64,000 bases of DNA from Massilioclostridium coli (GTDB lineage Bacteria; Bacillota; Clostridia; Oscillospirales; Ruminococcaceae). The notes below the pieces were generated by a model. That model searched no databases. It had not been told where the DNA came from and worked only from the letters and a program-made list of their open reading frames with translations. Numbering within the stretch: the stretch's first letter is position 1; the number at the start of each line of letters is the position of its first letter. The DNA lies in the NCBI RefSeq assembly GCF_900095865.1, contig NZ_FMIZ01000006.1, positions 186,001 to 250,000 of the forward strand. Reading direction: 5' to 3'. Shown here in pieces: positions 16,753 to 26,293 of the stretch. The position numbers and the translations under genes are program-made.

Positions 16753-16943
16753 AGTGACTGCCTTGTCACGTTTGTACAGTTTTATTAATCCAACACTTAT
16801 GAATTGGGAGTCTAGGCTCTTCTTGTGGATTGCAGACCTCCCGCTTTGGCGGAAGAAGGGAGCGCGAAACAAGAAGGAGGACACCCACCTGTTGCTATGG
16901 CACGGGTTTTTCATCCTGTACGACGGCAAGGTGGTTATTTTTT
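16753..16943 (+). ncRNA. ssrS: 6S RNA (SsrS/BsrA type)
   Basis: About 190 nt that fold as a long rod: 5' TGCCTTGTCACGTTTGTACAG pairs with 3' CTGTACGACGGCAAGG, with a large central bubble and a GC-rich apical arm around CTCCCGCTTTGGCGGAAGAAGGGAG. A T-run follows at 16935-16943. 6S RNA mimics an open promoter and sequesters the sigma-A holoenzyme in stationary phase. The gene next to it is tcdA, the same neighbour as bsrA-yrvM in Bacillus subtilis, which strongly supports the call. Exact ends are estimated. Confidence 0.85.
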
Positions 16944-16971
16944 ATACCAAAAAACAGAAAGGGATAATTGT

Positions 16972-17679
16972 ATGGAACACTGGTTATCCAGAACTGAAGC
17001 GTTAATCGGGACAGAACAAACCCAAAGGTTGCAACAAGCAAAAGTAGCTATCCTGGGGCTAGGAGGAGTCGGAGGAGCCGCTGCAGAGGCAATTTGCCGT
17101 GCTGGAGTTGGAAATATTCTGTTAATGGACCATGATATTGTGGATATTACAAATATCAACCGTCAGTTATTTGCTACAACAAAAACAGTAGGTCAAGAAA
17201 AATGCCTTGCTGCTGCCCAAAGACTACAAAATATTAATCCAGATTGCAAATTAACGGTACATCAAACCTTTTACCAAGCAGATACGCGGGAACTTCTGTT
17301 TCAGTTCCAACCAAATTTTGTAATAGATGCCATTGATACCGTCACATCTAAATTGGATTTAGCAGTGGAATGCCAAAAGCGCAATGTAAACCTAGTGATG
17401 TCTATGGGAACAGGAAATCGTATAGATCCATCTAAATTTCAGATTGGAGATATATCTGATACAGCTGGATGCGGTTGTGCTTTGGCACGTGTAATGCGGA
17501 GAGAGCTAAAAAAACGTGGTATTTTACACCAAGCTGTTGTCTATTCCACAGAATTTCCCCAAACCATTGTGGTAGATTCTTCTCATGGGAAACATTCCCC
17601 CGGCAGCATCTCTTTTTGTCCTCCAGTAGCTGGTTACTGTTTAGCCTCCTATGTAGTGCAATATCTAATCAAAATATAA
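16972..17679 (+). CDS. tcdA: tRNA threonylcarbamoyladenosine dehydratase
   Basis: E1-like enzyme that converts t6A37 of tRNA to the cyclic form ct6A using ATP. About 235 residues: Rossmann motif ILGLGGVGGAAAEAICRAG, DHDIVDITNINRQLFA, DAIDTVTSKLDL and the C-terminal TAGCGCALARVMRREL with the Cys seen in TcdA/CsdL proteins, ending HGKHSPGSISFCPPVAG. ATG 16972 follows AAAGGG by about 9 bases; a longer in-frame reading would run through the 6S RNA gene and is rejected. Confidence 0.93.
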   Translation: MEHWLSRTEALIGTEQTQRLQQAKVAILGLGGVGGAAAEAICRAGVGNILLMDHDIVDITNINRQLFATTKTVGQEKCLAAAQRLQNINPDCKLTVHQTFYQADTRELLFQFQPNFVIDAIDTVTSKLDLAVECQKRNVNLVMSMGTGNRIDPSKFQIGDISDTAGCGCALARVMRRELKKRGILHQAVVYSTEFPQTIVVDSSHGKHSPGSISFCPPVAGYCLASYVVQYLIKI

Positions 17680-17879
17680 TTTTTACTATATAGCTATTAA
17701 AGTTTCTATTATGCCAAATTTCTCTTTCTTAGGATTATTTATTACGAAGTTTTAGATTACAAAAAGCCAAAATTCCTCTTTTGTTTTATCTACTAGTACA
17801 GCGTACTAATCATCATTTTTATCTTTTTATAAGAAGTGTTTCGTTTATCCCTGTTATTTGTTGAATTACAGTATACATA

Positions 17880-17921
17880 AAAAAAGCCTGTTGTGAAATA
17901 CTATTCGCAGCAGGCTTTTTA
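17880..17921. terminator. Terminator between tcdA and the TSUP genes
   Basis: AAAAAGCCTG...CAGGCTTTTT with an extended inner stem (TTGTGAA pairing with TTCGCAG through wobbles) and T/A runs on both strands. Confidence 0.85.
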
Positions 17922-17950
17922 TTTTGTTGCATAAATGATTGAGGGATTTT

Positions 17951-18301
17951 ATGAAAAAACATTTCTTTTGTCTGACAGGGGCCATAGCAGGTTTGCTGAA
18001 TGGGCTATTTGGCGCTGGAGGAGGGGTTGCAGTTGTTCCTTTGCTAGAACACGCTGGGATTGACACTAAGAAATCCCACGCAACCTCCATTGCCATTATC
18101 GCTCCTCTGTCACTGATAAGCAGTTTATTGTATTTTCAAAATGGTAGTATTGATTTTTCTCTGGCTTGGTCCTATCTGCCCTATGGATTTGCCGGAGCTT
18201 TGGCTGGTTCCCTATTTATGAAAAAAATTCCAACAGCAATCTTGAAACGTTGTTTTGGTGCTGTAATGGTAATATCAGCCATCCGGTTATTTTTAAAATG
18301 A
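17951..18301 (+). CDS. TSUP (TauE/SafE) family permease, N-terminal half protein
   Basis: 116 residues with four hydrophobic helices. The motif GLLNGLFGAGGGVAVVPLLEHAGIDTKKSHATS is the first half-repeat of TSUP exporters, which move sulfite, sulfoacetate or other anions. Normal TSUP proteins have about 250 residues with two such repeats in one chain; here the second repeat is a separate gene overlapping by ATGA. ATG 17951 is preferred over the in-frame TTG at 17939 because GAGG lies 6 bases before it. Confidence 0.85.
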   Translation: MKKHFFCLTGAIAGLLNGLFGAGGGVAVVPLLEHAGIDTKKSHATSIAIIAPLSLISSLLYFQNGSIDFSLAWSYLPYGFAGALAGSLFMKKIPTAILKRCFGAVMVISAIRLFLK

Positions 18302-18699
18302 TCCTAACAATTATTGTCGGTTTTTTATCCGGTGTAGCTGCTTCCTTAGGGCTGGGGGGCGGTTTTGTATTGCTATTATACCTGACTGCAGTTGCCAACG
18401 CTGGGCAAATGCAAGCACAAGGGGTTAATTTGGTTTTTTTCCTACCAATTGCTGCGTTATCCCTTATTATCCACGCAAAAAACGGATTTATTGAAAAAAA
18501 GCCATTACTACCGGCTATCTTATGGGGAGTTATAGGAGTATTAGTAGGAAGTTTTATTGCGTTTCATATTCCTGTAGAATGGCTTTCCAAATTATTTGCA
18601 GGGTTCATCCTTATTTTAGGAATCAAGGAACTCTTTTTTCCGAAAAAGGAAAATAAAAAAGATGGAGGAGCTGAATCAAAAAAGCCTGCTAATCGGTAA
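18298..18699 (+). CDS. TSUP (TauE/SafE) family permease, C-terminal half protein
   Basis: 133 residues; four helices beginning with TIIVGFLSGVAASLGLGGGFVLLLYL, the second half-repeat motif of TSUP transporters, and a charged tail (PKKENKKDGGAES). Its ATG overlaps the stop of the first half (ATGA), so translation is coupled and the two chains probably assemble into one transporter. Pairs of half-size TSUP proteins are known in Firmicutes, so this is likely a genuine heterodimer and not a broken gene, though a frame change cannot be excluded. Confidence 0.85.
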   Translation: MILTIIVGFLSGVAASLGLGGGFVLLLYLTAVANAGQMQAQGVNLVFFLPIAALSLIIHAKNGFIEKKPLLPAILWGVIGVLVGSFIAFHIPVEWLSKLFAGFILILGIKELFFPKKENKKDGGAESKKPANR

Positions 18700-18814
18700 T
18701 CCCTGTATATTGAATCTTTCTATCCTGATACAACAGAGTTTAACACGATAATTTTTATATTATCGATTCATCTACACGAAAAATCTTCAATAGATGTCTT
18801 TCAACCGCTTATAA

Positions 18815-18853
18815 CAAAAAAGAGCATGGTATTAAAATACCTAGCTCTTTTTC
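18815..18853. terminator. Bidirectional terminator
   Basis: AAAAAGAGC-A-TGGTATT-AAA-ATACC-TA-GCTCTTTTT hairpin between the TSUP pair and the convergent lipoprotein gene. Confidence 0.85.
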
Positions 18854-18939
18854 ATCATATAGTTATTATAGATTTCCATTGTCCATTTGGCTATTTTCAG
18901 TGAAACTAAAGAAACATTTTGTTTTTCGATCATGAAATT

Positions 18940-19500
18940 TTACAGATATTTTATTATTTGAAAAATTCGTATGATAAGCAGAATAAAGGCGATAAACATT
19001 AAAAAAATACCAATGGCACGGCTTATCTCCAAAGATAGCTGGGAGGGTTGAACCTCTTTAAAGTGCCATCCATATCGTAAATACCAAACCTTTTTAGGAA
19101 AAAATGTAAGAAAAATACCCCCAACTAAGAATGGTAAAATAATCCATCCATAATGAGATCCATCTATTTTCTCCTCCCTTTCAACTAAAATATCACACAA
19201 CGTACTACCGTCAACATAACGGTTTTGATCATAACCTTCGCTCCATCCAGAAGCTCCACTACTGCTTGAACCCTCCCACCAGTAAGAAGAACCATTTGGA
19301 TATATAATCTTGATATCATAATAACCATAAGAATTTCCGGAAATGGTATATTGATAGATATTAGTGCCCTCTGAGATAGTACTATTGTTTACATCTACTG
19401 TAAATATAGAATCACCCTTGGTTACAGTATAGGTAGAAGAACAGCCTCCTAACATAAATAGTAATACAATTGTCCACAATAACAAATATAACTTCTTCAT
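18940..19500 (-). CDS. Lipoprotein with C-terminal DUF6199-like membrane domain
   Basis: 186 residues. Signal peptide with lipobox LGGC (Cys 20). An extracellular Ser/Gly/Tyr-rich region carries YDIKIIYPNGSSYWWEGSSSSGASGW. Two membrane helices follow (about 117-133 and 161-183) with PKKVWYLRYGWHFKEVQPS and a helix between them, a pattern I associate with DUF6199. Function unknown. Ribosome site AAGGAAGG before ATG 19500. Confidence 0.7.
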   Translation of the reverse strand: MKKLYLLLWTIVLLFMLGGCSSTYTVTKGDSIFTVDVNNSTISEGTNIYQYTISGNSYGYYDIKIIYPNGSSYWWEGSSSSGASGWSEGYDQNRYVDGSTLCDILVEREEKIDGSHYGWIILPFLVGGIFLTFFPKKVWYLRYGWHFKEVQPSQLSLEISRAIGIFLMFIAFILLIIRIFQIIKYL

Positions 19501-19780
19501 TTTATATCCTTCCTTTTTCTTCTAATTATTTTTAGCATAACAGATATCGTTTGAAAAGTCAATTTTTGTCGAAAAATGGATAATAGAAAAATGATATGAT
19601 ATACTACGGAAAAATTGTATTTTATGGTAATTATTTAAATAGTTAAATTAGAACATTCCTTTCAGCATATATTATACTTAAAAATGCGTTCAAATGTTAT
19701 TTATTGTTCACACTCAATTTATTTTACACGTTCAAAATAGATTTTTATTTGACACAAGCCATAAATTGAAAAAGCCGAGG

Positions 19781-19897
19781 CCACCAGTTCAACGGGTGGA
19801 CTGCACAGCTCTTAAAAGGGGCTATTCAACAGCTGAACCCCTATAAGAGGTGATGGAATAATATTATTGCATCACGCGCACTGTTATCCCTAAACAG
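19781..19897. repeat. Structured element of four consecutive hairpins
   Basis: In 117 bases: H1 CCACC/GGTGG (19781-19799); H2 CTCTT..AGGGG/CCCCT..AAGAG with an inner TTCA/TGAA (19809-19849); H3 a 26-base near-perfect palindrome centred on AATAATATTATT with GTGATG/CATCAC ends (19850-19875), directly abutting H2; H4 CTGTT/AACAG (19881-19897). It is more GC-rich than the flanks and codes for nothing. Compatible with a structured RNA, a transposon end or a MITE-like element; I do not recognise it. The remaining parts of 19501-20039 hold nothing I can name. Confidence 0.5.
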
Positions 19898-20035
19898 GTC
19901 AAAAATAATACTATTTTAATTCACTATTTTTTCGTATATCCTGCCATTTTTCGACTCATATAAAACTTGCTTTAGAATTATTATATTATTCTTTTCCTGG
20001 TAAAATCAGGAGATTTTTCCGCGTCAAAAGACACC

Positions 20036-20081
20036 ATTAAAAATATATCTCCAACCTTTCTATCAGAAAAGTTGGAGATAT
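20036..20081 (-). terminator. Terminator of the GH78 gene
   Basis: ATATCTCCAAC/GTTGGAGATAT stem with a 15-base loop; on the minus strand it is followed by ATTTTT, 30 bases after the stop at 20115. Confidence 0.85.
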
Positions 20082-20114
20082 TTTATATTAAGAGAAAAAG
20101 AAAATGATTATTTA

Positions 20115-23100
20115 CTATTTTTTCTTTTGGGTGAGTAATATTGCTACACCTGCCAAGGCAATAGTTGCTAATCCTGCAATTGGAGTAACGTCACCTGTTT
20201 TGGCTGCGTTTGCTTTTGTTGTGGTAGATTCTTGCCCTGTTTGTGTACTATCCGCTTTGTTGTCATCTGGTGTTTCGGTAGATGGTTTTTCTACTGCTAC
20301 CAGACCTTTCATTGCTTCTTGTACACTTGTTACTGCTGCGTCTACTTCTTCTTGAGTTGCGTTTTCGTTCGCCATTACTGCGTTCGCTTCTGCTACTGCT
20401 GCTTCCAGTACTGCATAGCTTTCCTCTGTATATGCGTTCGCATCTTTGCCGTTGGCTTCCGCAATTACTTTTTCCAGGATGGATTTATCCGCTTTGTATC
20501 TTAGGTTCAGCATCGCGTTCAACAGATTACTTTCTGCTGTTTCGATTTCTGCTTGCATTGCATTGTCTTTATCCGCTAATAAATCTTGCGCTGCTTTCAA
20601 TGATTCTAAGAATTCTGCCTGACCTGCTTCTACATAGTCATTCATGTCATAGCCTTCTGCCAAGGATACCAGAGCTTCTAAGGAAGTAATATCTCCTTTG
20701 ACAAAGCCTAGTTTATGAATTTCGGTCATTAATGCTTTCCATGCTGCATCTACTGCATCCTGAGTTGCTGCTGGGTCAGCCGCAATTTCTTTTGCTGCAT
20801 CCAATGCTGCGTTGAAGGATTCCTGTACATATGCGATAACATTGTTAAAGTCATCAGATGCTTTCTGTTCTTCTGCATAGGTAATTACTTTATTTAAAAT
20901 AGTTTTGTCAGAATCTACTACAGCTGACTCACCAACTGTAATCGTGCGATCAATCGATAAAGCGAAATCTTTACCTACAGAAATTTCATCTAAGTAGAAG
21001 GATTCACTTTGGCCATTTCGTACACCAAATCCGCCTCCAGTTGGAAGATTATTATTAATTGGAGTAATATCTACTAAAACGCCATTTAAATAGGTTAATA
21101 TTTGCCCATCAACAATTGCGATTTGGAATGTATTTTGTTGTCCTGCTGGTTTTAGGTTAGATAATTGTATTGTATTGAAATTGGATACTTTTCCATCAAT
21201 ACTAGTGTGTTTTTTCAATGTGTTTTTGTCGGAACGGAACTGCCAGAAATAGAAATTTTTGGAGTCCGCTGCGCAGAATGCAATATTCCCCGCATTGTTT
21301 TCAATAGTAAATTTACCACTGTAAACGGTGTTGGAGTTGGAAATCCAATCGGAACCTACATTTGAGATTACAACTTGGCTCTTTCCTGCATAAGCACTTC
21401 CATTGGAAATTTTTAATCCAGGAAGGGTCTGATCGTTTTTATCATCAAATGTGTTGGTATAAACTGGTGTAACCGTCATGTTACTTAAGTCAAAATTAGG
21501 TGCTAATTCTGCCAATTTATCAGAAGATGTTGCATTAAGTACAGCCTGCTCTAATGGTTTTACACCTGTAACAGTACCATTTTCATCTACGGTAATGGCA
21601 TCCCCTTCTTTTACTGTATAAGTAACATTTGAGAGTTCCACTTTTTCTCCATTTTTACGGGTACCTATTAATTTTGCCGTTGTAGCCTCTCCTGGTACGA
21701 GCTGTTTATCTTGTCCATCTAATGCTAATTCAATCGATACATCTACAATATCAGTATCATCAACTTGAACTTCTTCCATAACCTGAATCATACGGTCTGT
21801 TGAAACAGCAACATCATTACCAACAGAAATATCATTCAAAATCCATGCCTCACTGCTACCATTTCGGCATCCAAAGGAACCAGCCATTGGTAAACTAGTA
21901 TTTGCTTCTGTTACATCAATCAATTCTCCATTTAAATAAGTACGAATTTCATTGTTTGAGCTGACAATCATAAAGCTATTTGGTTCACCATCTGGTTTTA
22001 AATTGGTTAGTGGAACTGTTTCAAAATTATCAAACTGTCCATTAATGTTTGTATGTTTTTTCAGAGTGCTATCATCAGAACGGAATTGCCAGAAATAAAA
22101 ATTTTTATCGTCTTTTGCATTAAAGGCAAAACTTGCTGCTTTGCTTTGGATGATGAATTCCCCTTTGTAAACAATGGAATCATTTTCTGCCCAGTCAAAT
22201 CCAACCGGTGAAATAATCTTCTGATTTTTTGCCATCTGTACGCCACCATTGGATACAATTAGACCTGGCATAGTTTGGTCATTTGGATCATCAAATGAAT
22301 TGTTATAATATGGGTCTAAAATCTGAATTCGATTTGCATCAAATCTAGTGGAAAGTTCTCCATATACTCCACTTACTAACGCATTTAATACCGATTGTTC
22401 TAATGCTTTTGCCCCTGTAACAATCCCATTTTGATCTACTGTAATAGCATCTCCCTCTTTTACAGTATAAATAATATTATCCAGTTGTTTTCTGCTGTTA
22501 TCACCATAAATTGCAACCAGATTTGCTTGTGTAGACTCACCTACCTCAAGCTGTTTGCCATATTGGTCAATATCCAGCTCAATTACAATATCTTTGATTT
22601 GGTCTGCTGGAACAGGTTCCTCTCCAATAACGGTAATGACAATAGATGTTGTACCTGTTTGTCCTTGATAGGTAGCAGTTACCGTAATTGTGGTATTCCC
22701 CGGCCTTAACAAATTTAAAGTTCCATCTTGTGCAATCGTAGCGACAGATTCATCACTGCTTTGGAAAGAAAGTTGTACATCACTGCTTGGGATAATATCA
22801 CCAAACTGATCAGAAATAGTTGCTGTCACGTATTTATCTGTCTCATTTAAATCAATCGAGTTTCCACCTGGGACATAAGCGGAAACATAAACGACTGGAA
22901 CGGATGGTACTTCTTCAGTAGATATTGCAATAGAATGGGTACCAGAGCCCAGCTGTACTGATAAGAATTTACCTTCACGAGTAGCATCTACTGTTTTACC
23001 ATCTACAATCAATTTGCCATAAGATTTATTGTTAACTGGCATAGAAACTTTGGCAGTTGTATTAACCGGAATTGTTACCGAAGCCGTCATATCGTCAGTA

Positions 23101-26100
23101 TCGCCATTTTGATAAGAAGCTTGGATTTCTCCACGGATACTTGGAGTTTTTACACTTGCAGAGTCAATCCCTCCAGGCTGGAAGGTAATGTTAAATGTTT
23201 CAAACCCTGGTGTGGTTGGCAAAATACCAAACATACCTTGTACAATAGAACATCCAGGAGAAGCGCCCCATGGATGGGATAAGGTAAGGTTACTCTTATG
23301 TTTATTACTCCATGCTTCTGGAGAAATAGTCGCTTTTAAGGTATCCATAACAGCGGCAAATGTTTTCGCGTCCTTTGTAGTATCTGGGTTGGTTAGCAGT
23401 GAAATTGCTTCCTCTCCATTGCCGCTCTGGAACAATCCACGTAAAATAAAGTAAGTAGCATAGATACTACCTTTAAATTCTCCGTTATTCCCCACAAATT
23501 CCGCTAATCGTTTTGCCATTTCTGGAGAATCATATACACCATAAGCAAGTGCATAGGCAGAAGAATGGAGTGCACTATGTTCATTTACAACACCAGCAGA
23601 GTTCATAGAGTCATAGAACTTACCGTTTTCACGGTCATAAAGCTTTTCAATCATAGATTTTTTTATCGTCTCAGAACGTTGCCGATATAAATTTTCGTCT
23701 TCTGTGTTACCTATTACATGGGCAATCTTTGCCATTAATTCATAAATGCCCACATATTCTGCATTAAATGGTGTATTGTAAGTAGATTCTTTATAGCCGT
23801 CCCGTTCACCAGTTGGCCAGTCGATCAAACCACAACCAGTAACAAGCCCTACTTCTTCTACATAATTGTCTTTTCCTCCACTTCCACGGAGTAATTTGGT
23901 TTTTAATGTTTCATAGTTTTCTTTTAAGGAATCCGCATTACCTGTATAAAGGTAATCCTGCCACGCCATTTCTACAGAAAATAGTTTATAATCTTCTGGC
24001 CATGTTTGGTTATAAAACAAATATTCATTGGAATAACGTGCCAAGGAATAGTTATCCTGTACAGCATAGCTTGTATTGGAGTTTACCAACAAGTCCCCTT
24101 CATATGCTTTACGCTCACGAGCCTGTGAATCAGTATAAAGGTCCTGATTGGTCATTTTCATGGTATATTTGGACATATCATATTCCCGATTGAGCAGGTC
24201 ATTGCTCGAAACAAAATCAGAATCTTCTTCATCAAATTCCTGATGCATTGCCCAGCCCATAATGTCATCTTCCTCAATTGTTCCTTCAAAGCCAACAATT
24301 TCTACATACCGAAAATTTTTCATAGTAATTGTTTCAAAGCTCTGCTCCCCTTCTTTCAGAGTCCAATGATCTGTATAATCGGGGCCAGCTGCTAATTTAT
24401 GGCGGACAGTTCCATCATCATTCAACTGTTCTCCTGCATAAACCGTTACTTGTTGTTCTTTTGGGCTAGTTAAATTTACTTTTAACCCGCCAATAATTTC
24501 CTTACCAAGGTCAATAAACCAGGTACCATCTTCCCGACGCTCTATTTTCTTCGTAGGCTCATCTGTGACAAACCGCAACGTATTCTCCGCAGAATAAGGG
24601 GTTAATATACGGCTATTTTCATCAGTAATGGGACCTTTATCCAAAGTTGTACTCCAATTACTATCGTCATAGTTAATCTCTTGCCATCCATATGGATAAT
24701 AATTTGCATTAATATCTTCGGTAGGCATTTTGAATTCACCAGTACCAATCTCTCTGCCGGTATCTCCAAAAGCAGCGGTACCATCTAAGACTTTCCAGCC
24801 ATCAGTAGCAGAGTTTGTCAATACCTCTTTTGTTCCATCTTTATAAAATACAGTTGCCTGTGCTAAAAAGGCGCGATTATTGGTGTCACGGTTATAGGCT
24901 ACTGCGCTAATTACATTATCGCCATTTTTAATATTGTCAGTAATATCATAAGTATTATAAAATGCCTGGGTATATTTAGAGCCATCTTCTTTACGGGCAT
25001 TATTGAATTCCCTGGCTGGCCCTACACCTACAGATTCCCCATTCACATATAAATCAACTGATTGTGATTTTGTGGATTCTGTTCCACGAACAGTAGCATT
25101 TAAAACGACTTTTTCTACTTGATCTCTATCCAAATTTAATTTTGGACTACGGAAAAACAAAAATGTTCCACGTTCTGAACCGTCAGCAAGCGATTCTCCA
25201 TAGAGTCCAGACATCCTACAAACATTGATATTTCTAGGTACTACTAATTTTCCATTTTCTACGGTACAATTCTTAAAATAACTAACTGCATTTTCCCCTT
25301 CAAAGTTACTTTGATAAAGGATTGTTCCGTCCTCAGCAGTTACTTTCACATCATCAATCAGACCTGCGTCACCAGCTCCTGTACGGTAACCAATCGCACC
25401 TCCTAAATAACCTTGTTGAGACATGTCTCGTTCATCTACTTGGATATAATTATCTCCAGTATTGGTCATATCTAACCAGGTTGTGACGGTGTTGTCTTTT
25501 ACAGTAATTTTTACTTTAAATGCTTGATTTTCTTTCAGTGTAATCCCTTTATCAGATAAGCCAACTGCTTCTATTTGGGTTAAATTACTACTGCTATTTT
25601 TTGCATAACGAACACGCAGCGCATTGTCCCCCACATGGAAACACCATGCATAACAGTTGTTAGGGTCCGGAGAACGAAAAACAAGGCCCATCATTTCAGA
25701 AGTGATGGTTACTTCTTGTTCCACCGTATAGTTTGTCCAGCCTTTTTCCGTATAAATATCAGGGGCTGTATAAGGCTTTTTCCATATACCATTGATACTA
25801 GTCCATTGGTCTCCTACAGCAGTAGTAAAAGCAATTGGCTCTGATAACGGACTTTCCGCTCCAGCTTTATCTTTTGTTTGTACCTGCCAATAATAAAGCT
25901 CATTATCGGTCAACTTTTCTTCCAGGCCGTCTAATTTTACATAGGTATTTTGGTCGGAGGAAATCCATCCTGTATCATGTAAATAATTAGATGATTTGGC
26001 CTGTTCCAATGTATCGGAAATAACAATACGGTATGCAGTTTGCACTTCATTTTGGTCTGTATCATTCACTGCCCATGAAAAAGATGGGTTCTTTGTTCCA

Positions 26101-26264
26101 ATTCCATAAGCTTGTTCCAACAACTCAATTTTCATGTTATCCGGTGCCATGGGCGCTGTATTATCACCATTCATTGCTGATACATTTAAAATCCCCATAT
26201 TCATTATACAGGAAGCAGCCATGGTAGCCGATAATACCACAGATAAAAATTTTTTAATTTTCAT
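20115..26264 (-). CDS. Cell-wall-anchored GH78 alpha-L-rhamnosidase-like enzyme (2049 aa)
   Basis: Secreted multidomain protein. Signal peptide (1-30); Fn3-like GH78 N-domain (about 38-150); an inserted LamG-like sheet domain (about 170-310); beta-sandwich domains; (alpha/alpha)6 catalytic domain with DSQARERKAYEGD near 712, in which the Asp, Glu and Asp positions of the GH78 motif DCPQRERLGWTGD are kept; GLIDWPTGERDGY near 815; HPWGASPG near 1000; C-terminal beta domain. Then a BIG2-like Ig domain (about 1145-1205), two tandem Ig plus LamG-like units (about 1220-1500 and 1507-1780), three FIVAR-like helical repeats (1785-1995), and a sorting signal NAAKTGD, hydrophobic helix and KKK tail. 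Likely releases rhamnose from plant or host glycans. GH78 class is firm, exact linkage unknown. Confidence 0.9.
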   Translation of the reverse strand: MKIKKFLSVVLSATMAASCIMNMGILNVSAMNGDNTAPMAPDNMKIELLEQAYGIGTKNPSFSWAVNDTDQNEVQTAYRIVISDTLEQAKSSNYLHDTGWISSDQNTYVKLDGLEEKLTDNELYYWQVQTKDKAGAESPLSEPIAFTTAVGDQWTSINGIWKKPYTAPDIYTEKGWTNYTVEQEVTITSEMMGLVFRSPDPNNCYAWCFHVGDNALRVRYAKNSSSNLTQIEAVGLSDKGITLKENQAFKVKITVKDNTVTTWLDMTNTGDNYIQVDERDMSQQGYLGGAIGYRTGAGDAGLIDDVKVTAEDGTILYQSNFEGENAVSYFKNCTVENGKLVVPRNINVCRMSGLYGESLADGSERGTFLFFRSPKLNLDRDQVEKVVLNATVRGTESTKSQSVDLYVNGESVGVGPAREFNNARKEDGSKYTQAFYNTYDITDNIKNGDNVISAVAYNRDTNNRAFLAQATVFYKDGTKEVLTNSATDGWKVLDGTAAFGDTGREIGTGEFKMPTEDINANYYPYGWQEINYDDSNWSTTLDKGPITDENSRILTPYSAENTLRFVTDEPTKKIERREDGTWFIDLGKEIIGGLKVNLTSPKEQQVTVYAGEQLNDDGTVRHKLAAGPDYTDHWTLKEGEQSFETITMKNFRYVEIVGFEGTIEEDDIMGWAMHQEFDEEDSDFVSSNDLLNREYDMSKYTMKMTNQDLYTDSQARERKAYEGDLLVNSNTSYAVQDNYSLARYSNEYLFYNQTWPEDYKLFSVEMAWQDYLYTGNADSLKENYETLKTKLLRGSGGKDNYVEEVGLVTGCGLIDWPTGERDGYKESTYNTPFNAEYVGIYELMAKIAHVIGNTEDENLYRQRSETIKKSMIEKLYDRENGKFYDSMNSAGVVNEHSALHSSAYALAYGVYDSPEMAKRLAEFVGNNGEFKGSIYATYFILRGLFQSGNGEEAISLLTNPDTTKDAKTFAAVMDTLKATISPEAWSNKHKSNLTLSHPWGASPGCSIVQGMFGILPTTPGFETFNITFQPGGIDSASVKTPSIRGEIQASYQNGDTDDMTASVTIPVNTTAKVSMPVNNKSYGKLIVDGKTVDATREGKFLSVQLGSGTHSIAISTEEVPSVPVVYVSAYVPGGNSIDLNETDKYVTATISDQFGDIIPSSDVQLSFQSSDESVATIAQDGTLNLLRPGNTTITVTATYQGQTGTTSIVITVIGEEPVPADQIKDIVIELDIDQYGKQLEVGESTQANLVAIYGDNSRKQLDNIIYTVKEGDAITVDQNGIVTGAKALEQSVLNALVSGVYGELSTRFDANRIQILDPYYNNSFDDPNDQTMPGLIVSNGGVQMAKNQKIISPVGFDWAENDSIVYKGEFIIQSKAASFAFNAKDDKNFYFWQFRSDDSTLKKHTNINGQFDNFETVPLTNLKPDGEPNSFMIVSSNNEIRTYLNGELIDVTEANTSLPMAGSFGCRNGSSEAWILNDISVGNDVAVSTDRMIQVMEEVQVDDTDIVDVSIELALDGQDKQLVPGEATTAKLIGTRKNGEKVELSNVTYTVKEGDAITVDENGTVTGVKPLEQAVLNATSSDKLAELAPNFDLSNMTVTPVYTNTFDDKNDQTLPGLKISNGSAYAGKSQVVISNVGSDWISNSNTVYSGKFTIENNAGNIAFCAADSKNFYFWQFRSDKNTLKKHTSIDGKVSNFNTIQLSNLKPAGQQNTFQIAIVDGQILTYLNGVLVDITPINNNLPTGGGFGVRNGQSESFYLDEISVGKDFALSIDRTITVGESAVVDSDKTILNKVITYAEEQKASDDFNNVIAYVQESFNAALDAAKEIAADPAATQDAVDAAWKALMTEIHKLGFVKGDITSLEALVSLAEGYDMNDYVEAGQAEFLESLKAAQDLLADKDNAMQAEIETAESNLLNAMLNLRYKADKSILEKVIAEANGKDANAYTEESYAVLEAAVAEANAVMANENATQEEVDAAVTSVQEAMKGLVAVEKPSTETPDDNKADSTQTGQESTTTKANAAKTGDVTPIAGLATIALAGVAILLTQKKK

Positions 26265-26293
26265 ACTCTTTCCTTTCTTCTCATCTCTTGTTC

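Noticed and set aside
16825-16971. N-terminal extension of tcdA
   Set aside because: It would run through the 6S RNA gene; ATG 16972 has a ribosome site and gives the standard TcdA N-terminus.
19781-19897. Omega-RNA/TnpB or IS200/IS605 transposon end
   Set aside because: No transposase or TnpB-like frame is nearby and the hairpins do not show a recognised cleavage-site pattern. It is kept only as an unknown structured element.
20300-20900. Low-complexity Ala/Glu-rich repeats at the 3' end of the GH78 gene as a tandem DNA repeat or CRISPR
   Set aside because: They translate to three diverged FIVAR-like helical domains; the DNA repeats are irregular and in frame, with no CRISPR spacer pattern.
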